A program made the position numbers and the translations under genes. Shown piece by piece: positions 47,113-54,340 of a DNA stretch of 64,000 nt (its first letter is position 1; each line of letters begins with the position of its first letter). The DNA comes from Tepidiforma thermophila. Its GTDB lineage: Bacteria > Chloroflexota > Dehalococcoidia > Tepidiformales > Tepidiformaceae. The notes under the pieces are model-generated. The model was not told the origin of the DNA. It ran no database searches and was given only the letters and a program-made list of their open reading frames with translations. The stretch spans positions 2,480,001-2,544,000 of the forward strand of contig NZ_PDJQ01000001.1 of NCBI RefSeq assembly GCF_002563855.1. Reading direction: 5' to 3'.

Positions 47113-47355
47113 TCAGGAACGGTAGAAGTTCGCGTTGATCTCAATGTACCTGCGCATGTCGCCCTCGAGGGCGGCGTCGTGGGCGATGGCGCTGACCGGG
47201 CAGGCGAGTTCGCAGGCGGCGCAGTCGATGCACTGGTCGGGGTTGATGTAGTACTGGGGGGCGTCGTCGGTGGTGTGGATGCAATCGACGGGGCAGACAT
47301 CGACGCAGGAGGCATCTTTGACGCCGATACAGGGCTCGGTGATGACGTAGGGCAT
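47113..47355 (-). CDS. fdxA: 7Fe-type ferredoxin FdxA
   Basis: 80 residues. PCIGVKDASCVDVCPVDCI lacks the second Cys of the first CxxC, giving the C-x7-C-x3-C pattern of a [3Fe-4S] site, while CIDCAACELACPV is a full [4Fe-4S] motif. This is the seven-iron (FdxA) class seen in Thermus. Start ATG lies 1 bp after the [2Fe-2S] ferredoxin stop. Confidence 0.92.
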   Translation of the reverse strand: MPYVITEPCIGVKDASCVDVCPVDCIHTTDDAPQYYINPDQCIDCAACELACPVSAIAHDAALEGDMRRYIEINANFYRS

Positions 47356-47356
47356 G

Positions 47357-47692
47357 TTAGCGGAGTTCCTTTGCGGCGAAGGGGTCGGGGAAGACGCCGG
47401 TTTTTTCGACGATGACGTCGCCGAGGACGCGGGCCTGGCAGGCGAGACGGAGGCGGGGGTCTTCGATGGAGCGGGGGCCGCGCTGGCGGATGAGGTTGGC
47501 GCGCTCGAAGCGGCCCATGGCGGAGAGGCGCCCGAGGCCGGAAATGACGAGCATGGCGCAGTTGGTGCATTCGCCGTTGCGGTTGCAGCCGACGGGCCAG
47601 TAGTAGCCGGCGGCGTTGGCGGCATCGAGGACGGTTTCGTTATGTGGGGCAAGAAATTCGAAGCCGCCGGGCTCGACACGGACGCGGTGCAC
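47357..47692 (-). CDS. [2Fe-2S] ferredoxin
   Basis: 111 residues. GCNRNGECTNCAMLV then RLACQARV gives C-x5-C-x2-C-xn-C, the plant/adrenodoxin-type cluster ligands. GTG start. Immediately upstream of fdxA, 1 bp apart. Electron carrier of unknown partner. Confidence 0.88.
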   Translation of the reverse strand: MHRVRVEPGGFEFLAPHNETVLDAANAAGYYWPVGCNRNGECTNCAMLVISGLGRLSAMGRFERANLIRQRGPRSIEDPRLRLACQARVLGDVIVEKTGVFPDPFAAKELR

Positions 47693-47738
47693 GGGCGGTA
47701 TTTTGGAGCCGGCGGCGGGGGCTGTCGATGGCGGGGGT

Positions 47739-47814
47739 TGGTGGAGACGAGGGGACTCGAACCCCTTACCTCAGCAATGCGAATGCTGCGCTCTCCCAGA
47801 TGAGCTACGTCCCC
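47739..47814 (-). tRNA. tRNA-Ala (anticodon CGC)
   Basis: Acceptor stem GGGGACG/CGTCTCC (one G-U pair), D-arm TAGCTCATCTGGGAGAGC, anticodon stem CAGCA/TGCTG with loop TTCGCAT giving anticodon CGC, variable loop GAGGT, T-arm GGGG TTCGAGT CCCC, discriminator A and encoded CCA at 47739-47741. Reads GCG Ala codons, which are very frequent in this genome. Confidence 0.95.
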
Positions 47815-47826
47815 ACACCAACAGAA

Positions 47827-47856
47827 CGAGCCGCTTCCATCGTAGGAAGCGGCTCG
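47827..47856. terminator. 12-bp hairpin between the small protein gene and tRNA-Ala
   Basis: Arms CGAGCCGCTTCC and its exact complement, 6-nt loop ATCGTA. On the minus strand it follows the 56-residue gene by 31 bp and is followed by TTCTGTT, so it can terminate that gene. The loop is also the TACGAT of the tRNA promoter. Confidence 0.65.
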
Positions 47857-47868
47857 CAGCTGGGTCAA
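47839..47868 (-). promoter_or_regulatory. Promoter of tRNA-Ala
   Basis: TTGACC (47863-47868), 18-nt spacer, TACGAT (47839-47844) on the minus strand; predicted start about 20 nt upstream of the mature tRNA. Confidence 0.6.
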
Positions 47869-47887
47869 CTGGGATGTGGGGGTTAGA

Positions 47888-48058
47888 TCAGGAGCGGTGC
47901 GAGGAGCCCCGGCCGATGCGGTAGGAGGTTTCGCCGGTGAACTCGCGCTCTTTGCCGCATTTTTTACAGCGCCCGGGCGTCAGCTCTCCGCGGGGAGGTT
48001 CGAGGATCCAGTGATGGACGCATTCGTTCACCACCTGGAGCGCTTCAGCCTTGGACAT
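47888..48058 (-). CDS. 56-residue CxxC small protein
   Basis: Not one of the long open frames; translated directly from the minus strand it reads MSKAEALQVVNECVHHWILE, then PPRGELTPGRCKKCGKEREF, then TGETSYRIGRGSSHRS. CKKC with the Cys and two His of ECVHHW forms a plausible zinc site. ATG has GGGGGT 7 nt upstream, and a terminator-like hairpin follows. Resembles small CHY/zinc proteins found in Chloroflexota and related phyla, function unknown. Confidence 0.75.
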   Translation of the reverse strand: MSKAEALQVVNECVHHWILEPPRGELTPGRCKKCGKEREFTGETSYRIGRGSSHRS

Positions 48059-48108
48059 GCAATTACCCCCTGGGTCATTCGGGATGTGGTAGTTGGCCCG
48101 GGGCTAAG

Positions 48109-48130
48109 GACCCCGCCACCGGCCGGGGTC
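48109..48130. terminator. Hairpin downstream of rimM
   Basis: GACCCCG and CGGGGTC with an 8-nt loop; 34 bp after the rimM stop on the minus strand. Likely end of the rpsP-khpA-rimM transcript; no T-run. Confidence 0.5.
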
Positions 48131-48163
48131 AGTGTAGTCGGGGGTATAGACGGTTTCAATCGT

Positions 48164-48688
48164 TTATGGCGTTTCGTCCAGCATGCCGGGCAAAGGTGTA
48201 ATGACAACCCGGCGGGCGGCGAGGTCGATCTCCTGGACCACCTGGCCGATCGCGGGCACGAGGATTTCGCCGCGTTCGCCGTGGACGACGTAGACATCGT
48301 TGGCGCCCGGCTGGAGGACCTCGACGAGGGTGCCGAGCGATTCGCCGGAGGCGGTGACGACCTCGAGGCCGATCAGTTCGTAGATGAAGTACGACTCGCT
48401 GTCGTCGCGGAGGACGTCGCTATCGAGGGCTTCGATGAGCTCTCCGTGGAGGTGTTCGACCTGGGTGCGGGTATCGAGGCCGGAGAGCTTGATAATCCAG
48501 TCATCGCCCGCCTGGCGGGCACGTTCGACGATGCGGCGAACGCCCTGGAGGTAAACGGGCCGCCCGCGCTGGATGTTCCGGGCGGTGGGGGAAAAGACCT
48601 CGACGCGGAGCTCACCGCGGAGGGCGTGGGGCCTGAGGACGCGGGCGACGGCGGTGTAGCCGGGGCGCGGTTCGGCGGGGAGCGTCAC
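48164..48688 (-). CDS. rimM: 16S rRNA processing protein RimM
   Basis: 174 residues. N-terminal RimM domain ARVLRPHALRGELRVEVF and C-terminal PRC-like barrel ELIGLEVVTASGESLGTLVE with NDVYVV and VPAIGQVV. Helps 30S head assembly near S19. 50 bp after khpA; trmD and rplS, which often follow, are not here. Confidence 0.92.
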   Translation of the reverse strand: MTLPAEPRPGYTAVARVLRPHALRGELRVEVFSPTARNIQRGRPVYLQGVRRIVERARQAGDDWIIKLSGLDTRTQVEHLHGELIEALDSDVLRDDSESYFIYELIGLEVVTASGESLGTLVEVLQPGANDVYVVHGERGEILVPAIGQVVQEIDLAARRVVITPLPGMLDETP

Positions 48689-48738
48689 CGGGTTGCGGGG
48701 GCGCTGGGGACGCGGCGTTCCCGGGGCCGGGGGTTCGC

Positions 48739-48984
48739 TCAGTGGCCAATCTCCACGTTGACGCGGACGTCTTCGCGAACTGCGGCGACCTTGGCGAGCG
48801 TGCGGAGGGAGGTGGCGATGCGGCCGCCTTTGCCGATGACCTTGCCGTAGTCGTCCTCGTGGACGGTGAGGTGAACGGTGACGCGGTCACCGTGGACCTC
48901 TTCGGTGACGCTGACGGCCTCAGGGTGGTCGACGAGGACTTTGGCGAGGTATTCGACGAGCTCGCCGGTCATCGTTTCGGGCAT
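48739..48984 (-). CDS. khpA: KH-domain RNA-binding protein KhpA
   Basis: 81 residues with a single KH domain; VIGKGGRIATSLRTLAKV has the GxxG loop. YlqC/KhpA-type regulator normally next to rpsP. Starts 2 bp after the rpsP stop. Confidence 0.92.
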   Translation of the reverse strand: MPETMTGELVEYLAKVLVDHPEAVSVTEEVHGDRVTVHLTVHEDDYGKVIGKGGRIATSLRTLAKVAAVREDVRVNVEIGH

Positions 48985-48986
48985 GG

Positions 48987-49292
48987 CTATTCGGCCGAAT
49001 CAGTGGAGGCTGCCGGGCGGGCGGCCTTTTTCTTCACGACCGGGGGCTTCCGTTCGAGGACGCCGGCCCGGACGAGGATCTTCTCGGCTGCTTCGGAGGG
49101 CTGGGCGCCCTTGCTCAGCCATTCGCGGGCGCGGTCGGCGTTGATCGTGACGCGGGGCGGGTCCTGGTGGGGGTCGTAGGACCCGAGGGTTTCGATGAAG
49201 CGGCCATCGCGGCGGTCGGGGCTGTTGGCGACGACGACGCGGTAGAGCGGGTAGCCCTTCTTGCCGGTGCGCCGGAGGCGGATGCGAATCAT
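48987..49292 (-). CDS. rpsP: 30S ribosomal protein S16
   Basis: 101 residues. MIRIRLRRTGKKGYPLYRVV, RDGRFIETLGSYDP and REWLSKGAQPSEAA are the S16 signatures. Ala/Lys-rich C-terminal tail. AGGAG 6 nt before ATG; TATCCT at 49346-49351 is a candidate -10. First gene of rpsP-khpA-rimM. Confidence 0.97.
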   Translation of the reverse strand: MIRIRLRRTGKKGYPLYRVVVANSPDRRDGRFIETLGSYDPHQDPPRVTINADRAREWLSKGAQPSEAAEKILVRAGVLERKPPVVKKKAARPAASTDSAE

Positions 49293-49392
49293 GGAAGCTC
49301 CTGGGGAACGCCCGCCACAGGCGGACGGGATTGGCGGTGGGTATGAGGATACGACATGACGCCGTTAGGTCCACGCACGGGCATGGCGGGCA

Positions 49393-50709
49393 TCAGCGGA
49401 AGAGGGGCATTTTGCCGGTGCTGAGGGTTTTGGCGATCTTGCGGGCCTCGAAGAACTGCTTGAGCAGCTGGTTGACCTGGGCCGGGTCGGTGCCGCTGCC
49501 GCGGGCGATGCGCTTGCGCCGCTTGCCGTCGATTTTTTCGGGGTGGCGGCGCTCCCAGGGGGTCATGGAGAGGACGATGGCCTCGGCCTGGGCGAAGAAG
49601 CGGTCGTCGATTTCGTCGACCTGGAGCTGCATCTTGATACGGTTGAAGCCGGGCAGCATGGAGACGAGCTGGCCGAGCGGGCCCATTTTGCGGACTTTGC
49701 GGAGCTGCTCGATGAAGTCCTGGAGGTCGAAGGTGCCCTTCTTGAGCTTTTCTTTGAAGGCCTCGGTGTCCTCCTCGCCCATGGTTTCCTTGGCCTTCTC
49801 GATGAGGGTGAGGAGGTCGCCCATGCCGAGGATGCGGCTGGCGAGGCGGTCGGGGTAGAAGGGCTCGAGGGCATCGGCTTTTTCGCCGACGCCGATGAAC
49901 TTAACGGGGACCCCGGTGACGGCGCGGATGCTGAGTGCGGCGCCGCCGCGGGCGTCGCCGTCCATTTTCGTGAGGATGAGCCCTGTGGTGCCGACGCGCT
50001 CATGGAACTCTTTGGCGGCATTGACGGCGTCCTGGCCGGCCATGGCGTCGGCGACGAAGAGGACTTCCTCGGGCTGGAGCAGGCGGCGCAGCTCGGCCAC
50101 CTCGTTCATCATGTCTTCGTCGATGTGGAGGCGGCCGGCGGTGTCGACGATGAGGTGGGTGGCCCCCATGCGCTTTGCTTTTTCGAGCGCATTCTGGGCG
50201 ATGACGGCGGGCCCGACGGAGGTGCCCTCTTCGTGGATGGGCACGTCGAGTGCGCGGGCCAGGGTGACGAGCTGGTCGACGGCGGCGGGGCGGTAAATGT
50301 CGCAGGCGGCGAGGAGCGGGCGGAGGCGCTGCTTCTTGAGGAGGTTGGCCAGCTTGGCCGCGCTCGTTGTTTTGCCGGAGCCCTGGAGGCCAACGAGCAT
50401 GATGACCGTGGGCGGGCGGGAGGCGGTGGCGAGCTTCGGCGCCTCGCCGCCGAGCATGTCGACCAGCTCCTGGTGGACGATGTCGATGACCTGCTGGGCA
50501 GGGGTGAGGCTGCGAAGGACTTCGGCGCCGAGGGCTTTTTCGCGGACGCGCTGGGTGAATTCGCGGACGACGCGGAAGTTGACGTCGGCCTCGAGCATGG
50601 CCATCCGGACCTCGCGCAGGGCCTGGTCGAGGTCTTCTTCGGTGACGATGCCGCGTGAGCCGAACTTCTTGAAGGCGCCCTGGAGCCGTTCGGTGAGTGT
50701 TTCGAACAT
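49393..50709 (-). CDS. ffh: Signal recognition particle protein Ffh
   Basis: 438 residues: N domain, GTPase with G1 GLQGSGKTTSAAKLA, DTAGRL and TKMDGDARGG, then the Met-rich M domain (about 300-438) that binds SRP RNA and signal peptides. No Shine-Dalgarno sequence; TACACT lies 8 nt before ATG. 100 bp upstream of rpsP. Confidence 0.97.
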   Translation of the reverse strand: MFETLTERLQGAFKKFGSRGIVTEEDLDQALREVRMAMLEADVNFRVVREFTQRVREKALGAEVLRSLTPAQQVIDIVHQELVDMLGGEAPKLATASRPPTVIMLVGLQGSGKTTSAAKLANLLKKQRLRPLLAACDIYRPAAVDQLVTLARALDVPIHEEGTSVGPAVIAQNALEKAKRMGATHLIVDTAGRLHIDEDMMNEVAELRRLLQPEEVLFVADAMAGQDAVNAAKEFHERVGTTGLILTKMDGDARGGAALSIRAVTGVPVKFIGVGEKADALEPFYPDRLASRILGMGDLLTLIEKAKETMGEEDTEAFKEKLKKGTFDLQDFIEQLRKVRKMGPLGQLVSMLPGFNRIKMQLQVDEIDDRFFAQAEAIVLSMTPWERRHPEKIDGKRRKRIARGSGTDPAQVNQLLKQFFEARKIAKTLSTGKMPLFR

Positions 50710-50717
50710 CTGCTACC

Positions 50718-50723
50718 AGTGTA
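50718..50723 (-). promoter_or_regulatory. -10 element of ffh, near-leaderless
   Basis: TACACT on the minus strand, 8 nt before the ffh ATG. A transcript would begin at or within two bases of the start codon. Confidence 0.48.
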
Positions 50724-50754
50724 GCGGGCGGAGCGGACACGGGGCAGATGTGAC

Positions 50755-50783
50755 GGGCGGGCTCCCGAAGCAGGAGCCCGCCC
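50755..50783. terminator. Hairpin downstream of sodN
   Basis: 11-bp perfect stem GGGCGGGCTCC/GGAGCCCGCCC, 7-nt loop, 34 bp past the sodN stop and before the ffh promoter. GC-only terminator. Confidence 0.65.
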
Positions 50784-50817
50784 GCTGTGGTCCCGACCGC
50801 CTGGGAAAGGGCGCGGC

Positions 50818-51264
50818 CTAGGGGTTGGCGCGGTAGAAGGGGACGTCGGTGCGGTTCTTGGTGGCCCAGAAGATGTTGTGGACTTCTTCGATAGCCTTCA
50901 GGAGGGCTTCACCGTTCGCGGGGTTTGATTCGTGCTTGCACTTCGAGGCGGCCTTGGCGGCCTTCCAGATGATGTCGTGGAGGTTGGGGTACTTCTCGAG
51001 GTGCTCGGGCTTGAAGTAGTCGTGCCAGAGGATGTCGAGCTCCTTCTTGACGAGCTCGGCCTGCTGCTCCTTGATGGCGATGAAGCGGGTGCGGGTGTTG
51101 ACGGTGGCGAGGTCCTGGGCGTCGCCGAGGGCTGCGATTTTCTTTTCCATGGAGAGGACGGCTTCGGCGGCGATACGGGCCGCGGCCGGGTCGTAGACGC
51201 CGCAGGGGCCATCGCAGTGGGCGTGGGCGATGGTCGTTGGGCGGAGGAAGCGGAGAAGGTTCAT
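50818..51264 (-). CDS. sodN: Nickel superoxide dismutase
   Basis: 148 residues. A 15-residue propeptide precedes HCDGPCGVYDP, the Ni-hook: His1, Cys2 and Cys6 of the mature enzyme bind nickel. The remaining four-helix-bundle sequence (KKIAALGD, WHDYFKPEHLEKYPNLHD, WKAAKAASKCKHES) matches the family. The propeptide must be cut to expose His1; the protease gene sodX is at 23785-24213. AGGAG upstream of ATG. Confidence 0.96.
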   Translation of the reverse strand: MNLLRFLRPTTIAHAHCDGPCGVYDPAAARIAAEAVLSMEKKIAALGDAQDLATVNTRTRFIAIKEQQAELVKKELDILWHDYFKPEHLEKYPNLHDIIWKAAKAASKCKHESNPANGEALLKAIEEVHNIFWATKNRTDVPFYRANP

Positions 51265-51308
51265 GGCCTGTGGTTACTCCTGGTGGGATGGTGCGAGTGC
51301 CACCAGCG

Positions 51309-51314
51309 ATTATA
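51309..51314 (-). promoter_or_regulatory. -10 element of sodN
   Basis: Perfect TATAAT on the minus strand, rare in this GC-rich window, 45 bp before the sodN start; no obvious -35. Predicted 5' UTR of about 38 nt with AGGAG. Nickel-responsive control cannot be judged. Confidence 0.55.
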
Positions 51315-51410
51315 GGCGGCCGCGGCGGACGGCTGCAGGCGCCGGGCAGACGCGGCAACACGGGAGCCTGTACGATCGAGCGGCACACTTTTAAGGAATG
51401 GGGGTATCCC

Positions 51411-51884
51411 GTGGCAGAGACAGCAACCCTGAAGGTCGGGGACGAGGCACCGGACTTTGAGCTGCCGATGAGCCCGGCAGGCGAGAAGTTTCGCCTTTCG
51501 GACTACCGGGGCAAGAATGCGGTGATTATCAACTTCGTGCCGGCAGCATTTTCGCCGGTATGCAGCAACCAGCTGCCGCTCATCGAGCAGAAGCGGAAGG
51601 AGTTCGAGGCGCAGGGCGCCATTCCTGTGGTGATTTCGAGCGACGGGCCCTGGGCGCAGGCGGCGTGGAAGAAGGAGCTCGGGGTGGACTTCCCGATCCT
51701 GAGCGACTTCAACCCGCTGGGCGAGACGGCGCGGAAGTACGGCGTGCTGATCGAGGGGCGCGGGATCGCGAACCGGGTGGTGATCGTGGTGGACAAGAAC
51801 GGGAAGGTGGCCTGGATTCAGCCGACGGAGAAGATTACGGACATCCCGGACTACGACCCGGTGGTTGCCTGCGCCAAGGGCTGA
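51411..51884 (+). CDS. Peroxiredoxin (AhpE/BCP-like)
   Basis: 157 residues from GTG 51411. GDEAPDFELP, NFVPAAFSPVCSNQLPLIEQ with the peroxidatic Cys, and VISSDGPWAQAAWKKEL. The Cys in VVACAKG at the C-terminus may resolve the disulfide. Reduces H2O2 and alkyl hydroperoxides. GGGGGT 5 nt before the start and TACGAT at 51371-51376. Beside sodN in the genome, so an oxidative-defence pair. Confidence 0.9.
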   Translation: MAETATLKVGDEAPDFELPMSPAGEKFRLSDYRGKNAVIINFVPAAFSPVCSNQLPLIEQKRKEFEAQGAIPVVISSDGPWAQAAWKKELGVDFPILSDFNPLGETARKYGVLIEGRGIANRVVIVVDKNGKVAWIQPTEKITDIPDYDPVVACAKG

Positions 51885-51992
51885 GCGGGGGGCTCTCGCA
51901 GGCCGGCGCCGGGCCGCCGGCGGAATGCTACAGAGGCGGCGCCCCTCGGGCGAGGTGCGCCGCCTTTGCGTGTTCGCTGTACAGCGGGACCG

Positions 51993-53084
51993 TCAGGCGC
52001 CGTTGAAGACGATGACGGAGCGGTTGACTTCGCCCTTCTTGAGGGCGTCGTAGGCCTCGTTGATCTGGTCGAGGGTGTACTCGCGGGAGATGAGCTCGTC
52101 GATCTTGAGGCGCTTCTGGCGGTAGAGCTCCATGAGCCAGGGCATGTCGTAGGTCTGGCGGGTGGAGCCGTAGAAGGAGCCGACGATGCCTTTTTCGCCG
52201 AGGAAGGCCATGCCGGCGTTCGGGATGGTGAGCTGCTCGGTGAGGGGGAGCATGCCGACGATGACGGCCTGGCCGCCGCGACGGGCCATTTCGAAGGCCT
52301 GCTGGGCGGTCTTCATGAGGCCGATGGCTTCGAAGGCATAGTCGACGCCGCCGTTGGTCATGGCGATGACCTGCTGGACGGCGTCGCCCTTGGAAGCGTC
52401 GACGACGTCGGTGGCGCCGAACTCTTTCGCGGCGGCGAGCTTTGATTCGAGGAGGTCGACGGCGATGATGCGGGAGGCGCCGGCGATCTTAGCGCCCTGG
52501 ATGATGTTGAGGCCGACGCCGCCGCAGCCGACGACGGCGACGGTCTGGCCAGCCTGGAGCTTGACGGTGTTGGTGACGGCGCCGACGCCGGTCATGACGC
52601 TGCAGCCGACAAGGGCGGCGGCGCGCATGGGGACGCCTTCGGGGACGTGGACGCAGGCGTTGGCGCTGACGAGCTGGTATTCGGCGAAGGCGGACATGCC
52701 GGCGAACTGCATGATGGGCTGGCCCTTGAGCTTGACGCGGCCCATGCGGTTGAGGGCCTGGGTGTTTTCGCAGAGGTTGGGCCGGCCGGTGACGCAGCGG
52801 TTGCAGGTGCCGCAGGACTGGACGAAGGCGACGACGACGCGGTCGCCTTCTTTGACGTTGGTAACGCCGGGGCCGACCTTGGCGACGACGCCAGCGGACT
52901 CGTGGCCGAGGACGACGGGCATGGGATAGAGCCACTTGCCCTCCATGAAGTGGAGGTCGGAGTGGCAGACACCGGTGACGGCGGTTTTGACGAGGACCTC
53001 GCCGGCCTGGGGTTCGTCGAGTTCGATCTCTTCGATGGCGAGGGGCTGGTTGGGGGCGTACAGGACCGCTGCTTTGACGTTCAT
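51993..53084 (-). CDS. Zinc-dependent alcohol dehydrogenase
   Basis: 363 residues, class III-like medium-chain reductase. GVCHSDLHFMEG and GHESAGVVAKVG hold catalytic zinc ligands; CGTCNRCVTGRPNLCEN holds the four structural-zinc Cys; VAVVGCGGVGLNIIQGAKIA is the NAD loop. Oxidises alcohols or aldehyde adducts; substrate unknown. AGGAGGAG upstream of ATG at 53084. Confidence 0.92.
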   Translation of the reverse strand: MNVKAAVLYAPNQPLAIEEIELDEPQAGEVLVKTAVTGVCHSDLHFMEGKWLYPMPVVLGHESAGVVAKVGPGVTNVKEGDRVVVAFVQSCGTCNRCVTGRPNLCENTQALNRMGRVKLKGQPIMQFAGMSAFAEYQLVSANACVHVPEGVPMRAAALVGCSVMTGVGAVTNTVKLQAGQTVAVVGCGGVGLNIIQGAKIAGASRIIAVDLLESKLAAAKEFGATDVVDASKGDAVQQVIAMTNGGVDYAFEAIGLMKTAQQAFEMARRGGQAVIVGMLPLTEQLTIPNAGMAFLGEKGIVGSFYGSTRQTYDMPWLMELYRQKRLKIDELISREYTLDQINEAYDALKKGEVNRSVIVFNGA

Positions 53085-53164
53085 GGGTGTAGGGCTCCTC
53101 CTTCTTGAAGCATGGCGATTTTTCCGCCCGGTAGGTGCGGCGTCAAGCGCGGTGTTGCCGGGTT

Positions 53165-54271
53165 TCAGGCGACGGGGAGCGCACGGTCGGCGGGGGCGCC
53201 GGCGAGGCGGCGGCCGGTCTCGTGGTCGAAGCAGTGGATGCCGCGGCCGTCCGGCACGAGGGCGATGGTGTCGCCGGGGTGGACGGCGCACGCCGGGTCG
53301 AGCCGGGCGGTGACGGACTGGCCGGAGGCATCGACGGTGACGTAGAGGTCGGGGCCGTGGGGTTCGACGAGGACGACGGTCCCGGTGATGGGGCCGGGGG
53401 CCGGGACGGGCCGGCGCTCGAAGCCTTCGGGGCGGATGCCGAGCACGATCGGCCCGGCGGGGACCGGCGCGAAGGCCGGGGGAAGCGTGAGGGCGATGGC
53501 CGGTGCTTCGAAGCGGAGCTGGCCGCCCTCGGCCCGGAGTTCGCCGCGGAGGAGGTTCATGGCGGGGCTGCCGATGAAGCTGGCCACGAAGGTGTTGGCC
53601 GGCTCATCGTAGAGGCGCTGGGGTTCGGCAACCTGCTGGAGGACGCCGTCGCGCATGACGGCGATCCGGGTGCCCATGGTCATGGCTTCGACCTGGTCGT
53701 GGGTGACGTAGATGACGGTGGTCTGGAGGCGGCGGTGCAGTTCGCTCAGCTCAGCGCGGGTGTGCAGGCGGAGCTGAGCGTCGAGGTTACTGAGGGGCTC
53801 GTCCATGAGGAAGACGCGGGGGCGGCGGGCGATGGCGCGGCCGAGGGCGACGCGCTGCCGCTGCCCACCGGAGAGTTCGCGCGGGCGCCGCTGGAGGAGC
53901 GGGGTGATGGCGAGCATGTCGGCGACTTCGCGGACGCGGGCATCGATCTCGGCGCGGGAGACTTTCCGCTGGCGCATGCCGAAGGCGAGGTTGTCGTAGA
54001 CGCTCATGTGGGGGTAGAGCGCGTACGACTGGAAGACCATGGCGATGTCGCGGTCGCGGGGTTCGACGCCGAGGACGGAGCGGCCGTCGATGCGGATATC
54101 ACCGGCGGTGGGGGTTTCGAGCCCGGCGACCATCCGGAGGGCGGTGGTTTTCCCGCAGCCGGAGGGGCCGACGAGGACGAGGAACTCACCATCTTCGACG
54201 GCCAGGCTGAGGTTATCGACGGCGCGGACGGCGCCGAAGTGCTTGGAGACGCGGTCGAATTCGACGCCCAT
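53165..54271 (-). CDS. ugpC: ABC transporter ATPase, UgpC/MalK type
   Basis: 368 residues. Walker A GPSGCGKTTALRMVAG, signature LSGGQRQRVALGRAIAR, Walker B VFLMDEPLSNLDAQLR, H-loop YVTHDQVEAMTMGTR, then a C-terminal TOBE regulatory domain (about 240-360). Energises the UgpABE-like importer upstream. ATG 54271 has GGGAGGT 6 nt before it. Not separable from MalK by sequence alone; the name follows the neighbours. Confidence 0.85.
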   Translation of the reverse strand: MGVEFDRVSKHFGAVRAVDNLSLAVEDGEFLVLVGPSGCGKTTALRMVAGLETPTAGDIRIDGRSVLGVEPRDRDIAMVFQSYALYPHMSVYDNLAFGMRQRKVSRAEIDARVREVADMLAITPLLQRRPRELSGGQRQRVALGRAIARRPRVFLMDEPLSNLDAQLRLHTRAELSELHRRLQTTVIYVTHDQVEAMTMGTRIAVMRDGVLQQVAEPQRLYDEPANTFVASFIGSPAMNLLRGELRAEGGQLRFEAPAIALTLPPAFAPVPAGPIVLGIRPEGFERRPVPAPGPITGTVVLVEPHGPDLYVTVDASGQSVTARLDPACAVHPGDTIALVPDGRGIHCFDHETGRRLAGAPADRALPVA

Positions 54272-54340
54272 GGGCAACCTCCCGGGGAATGCGCGGGCCC
54301 GCGCGGTGGTGCCGCGCGGGCCCGGGTAGGGAACGGACGG

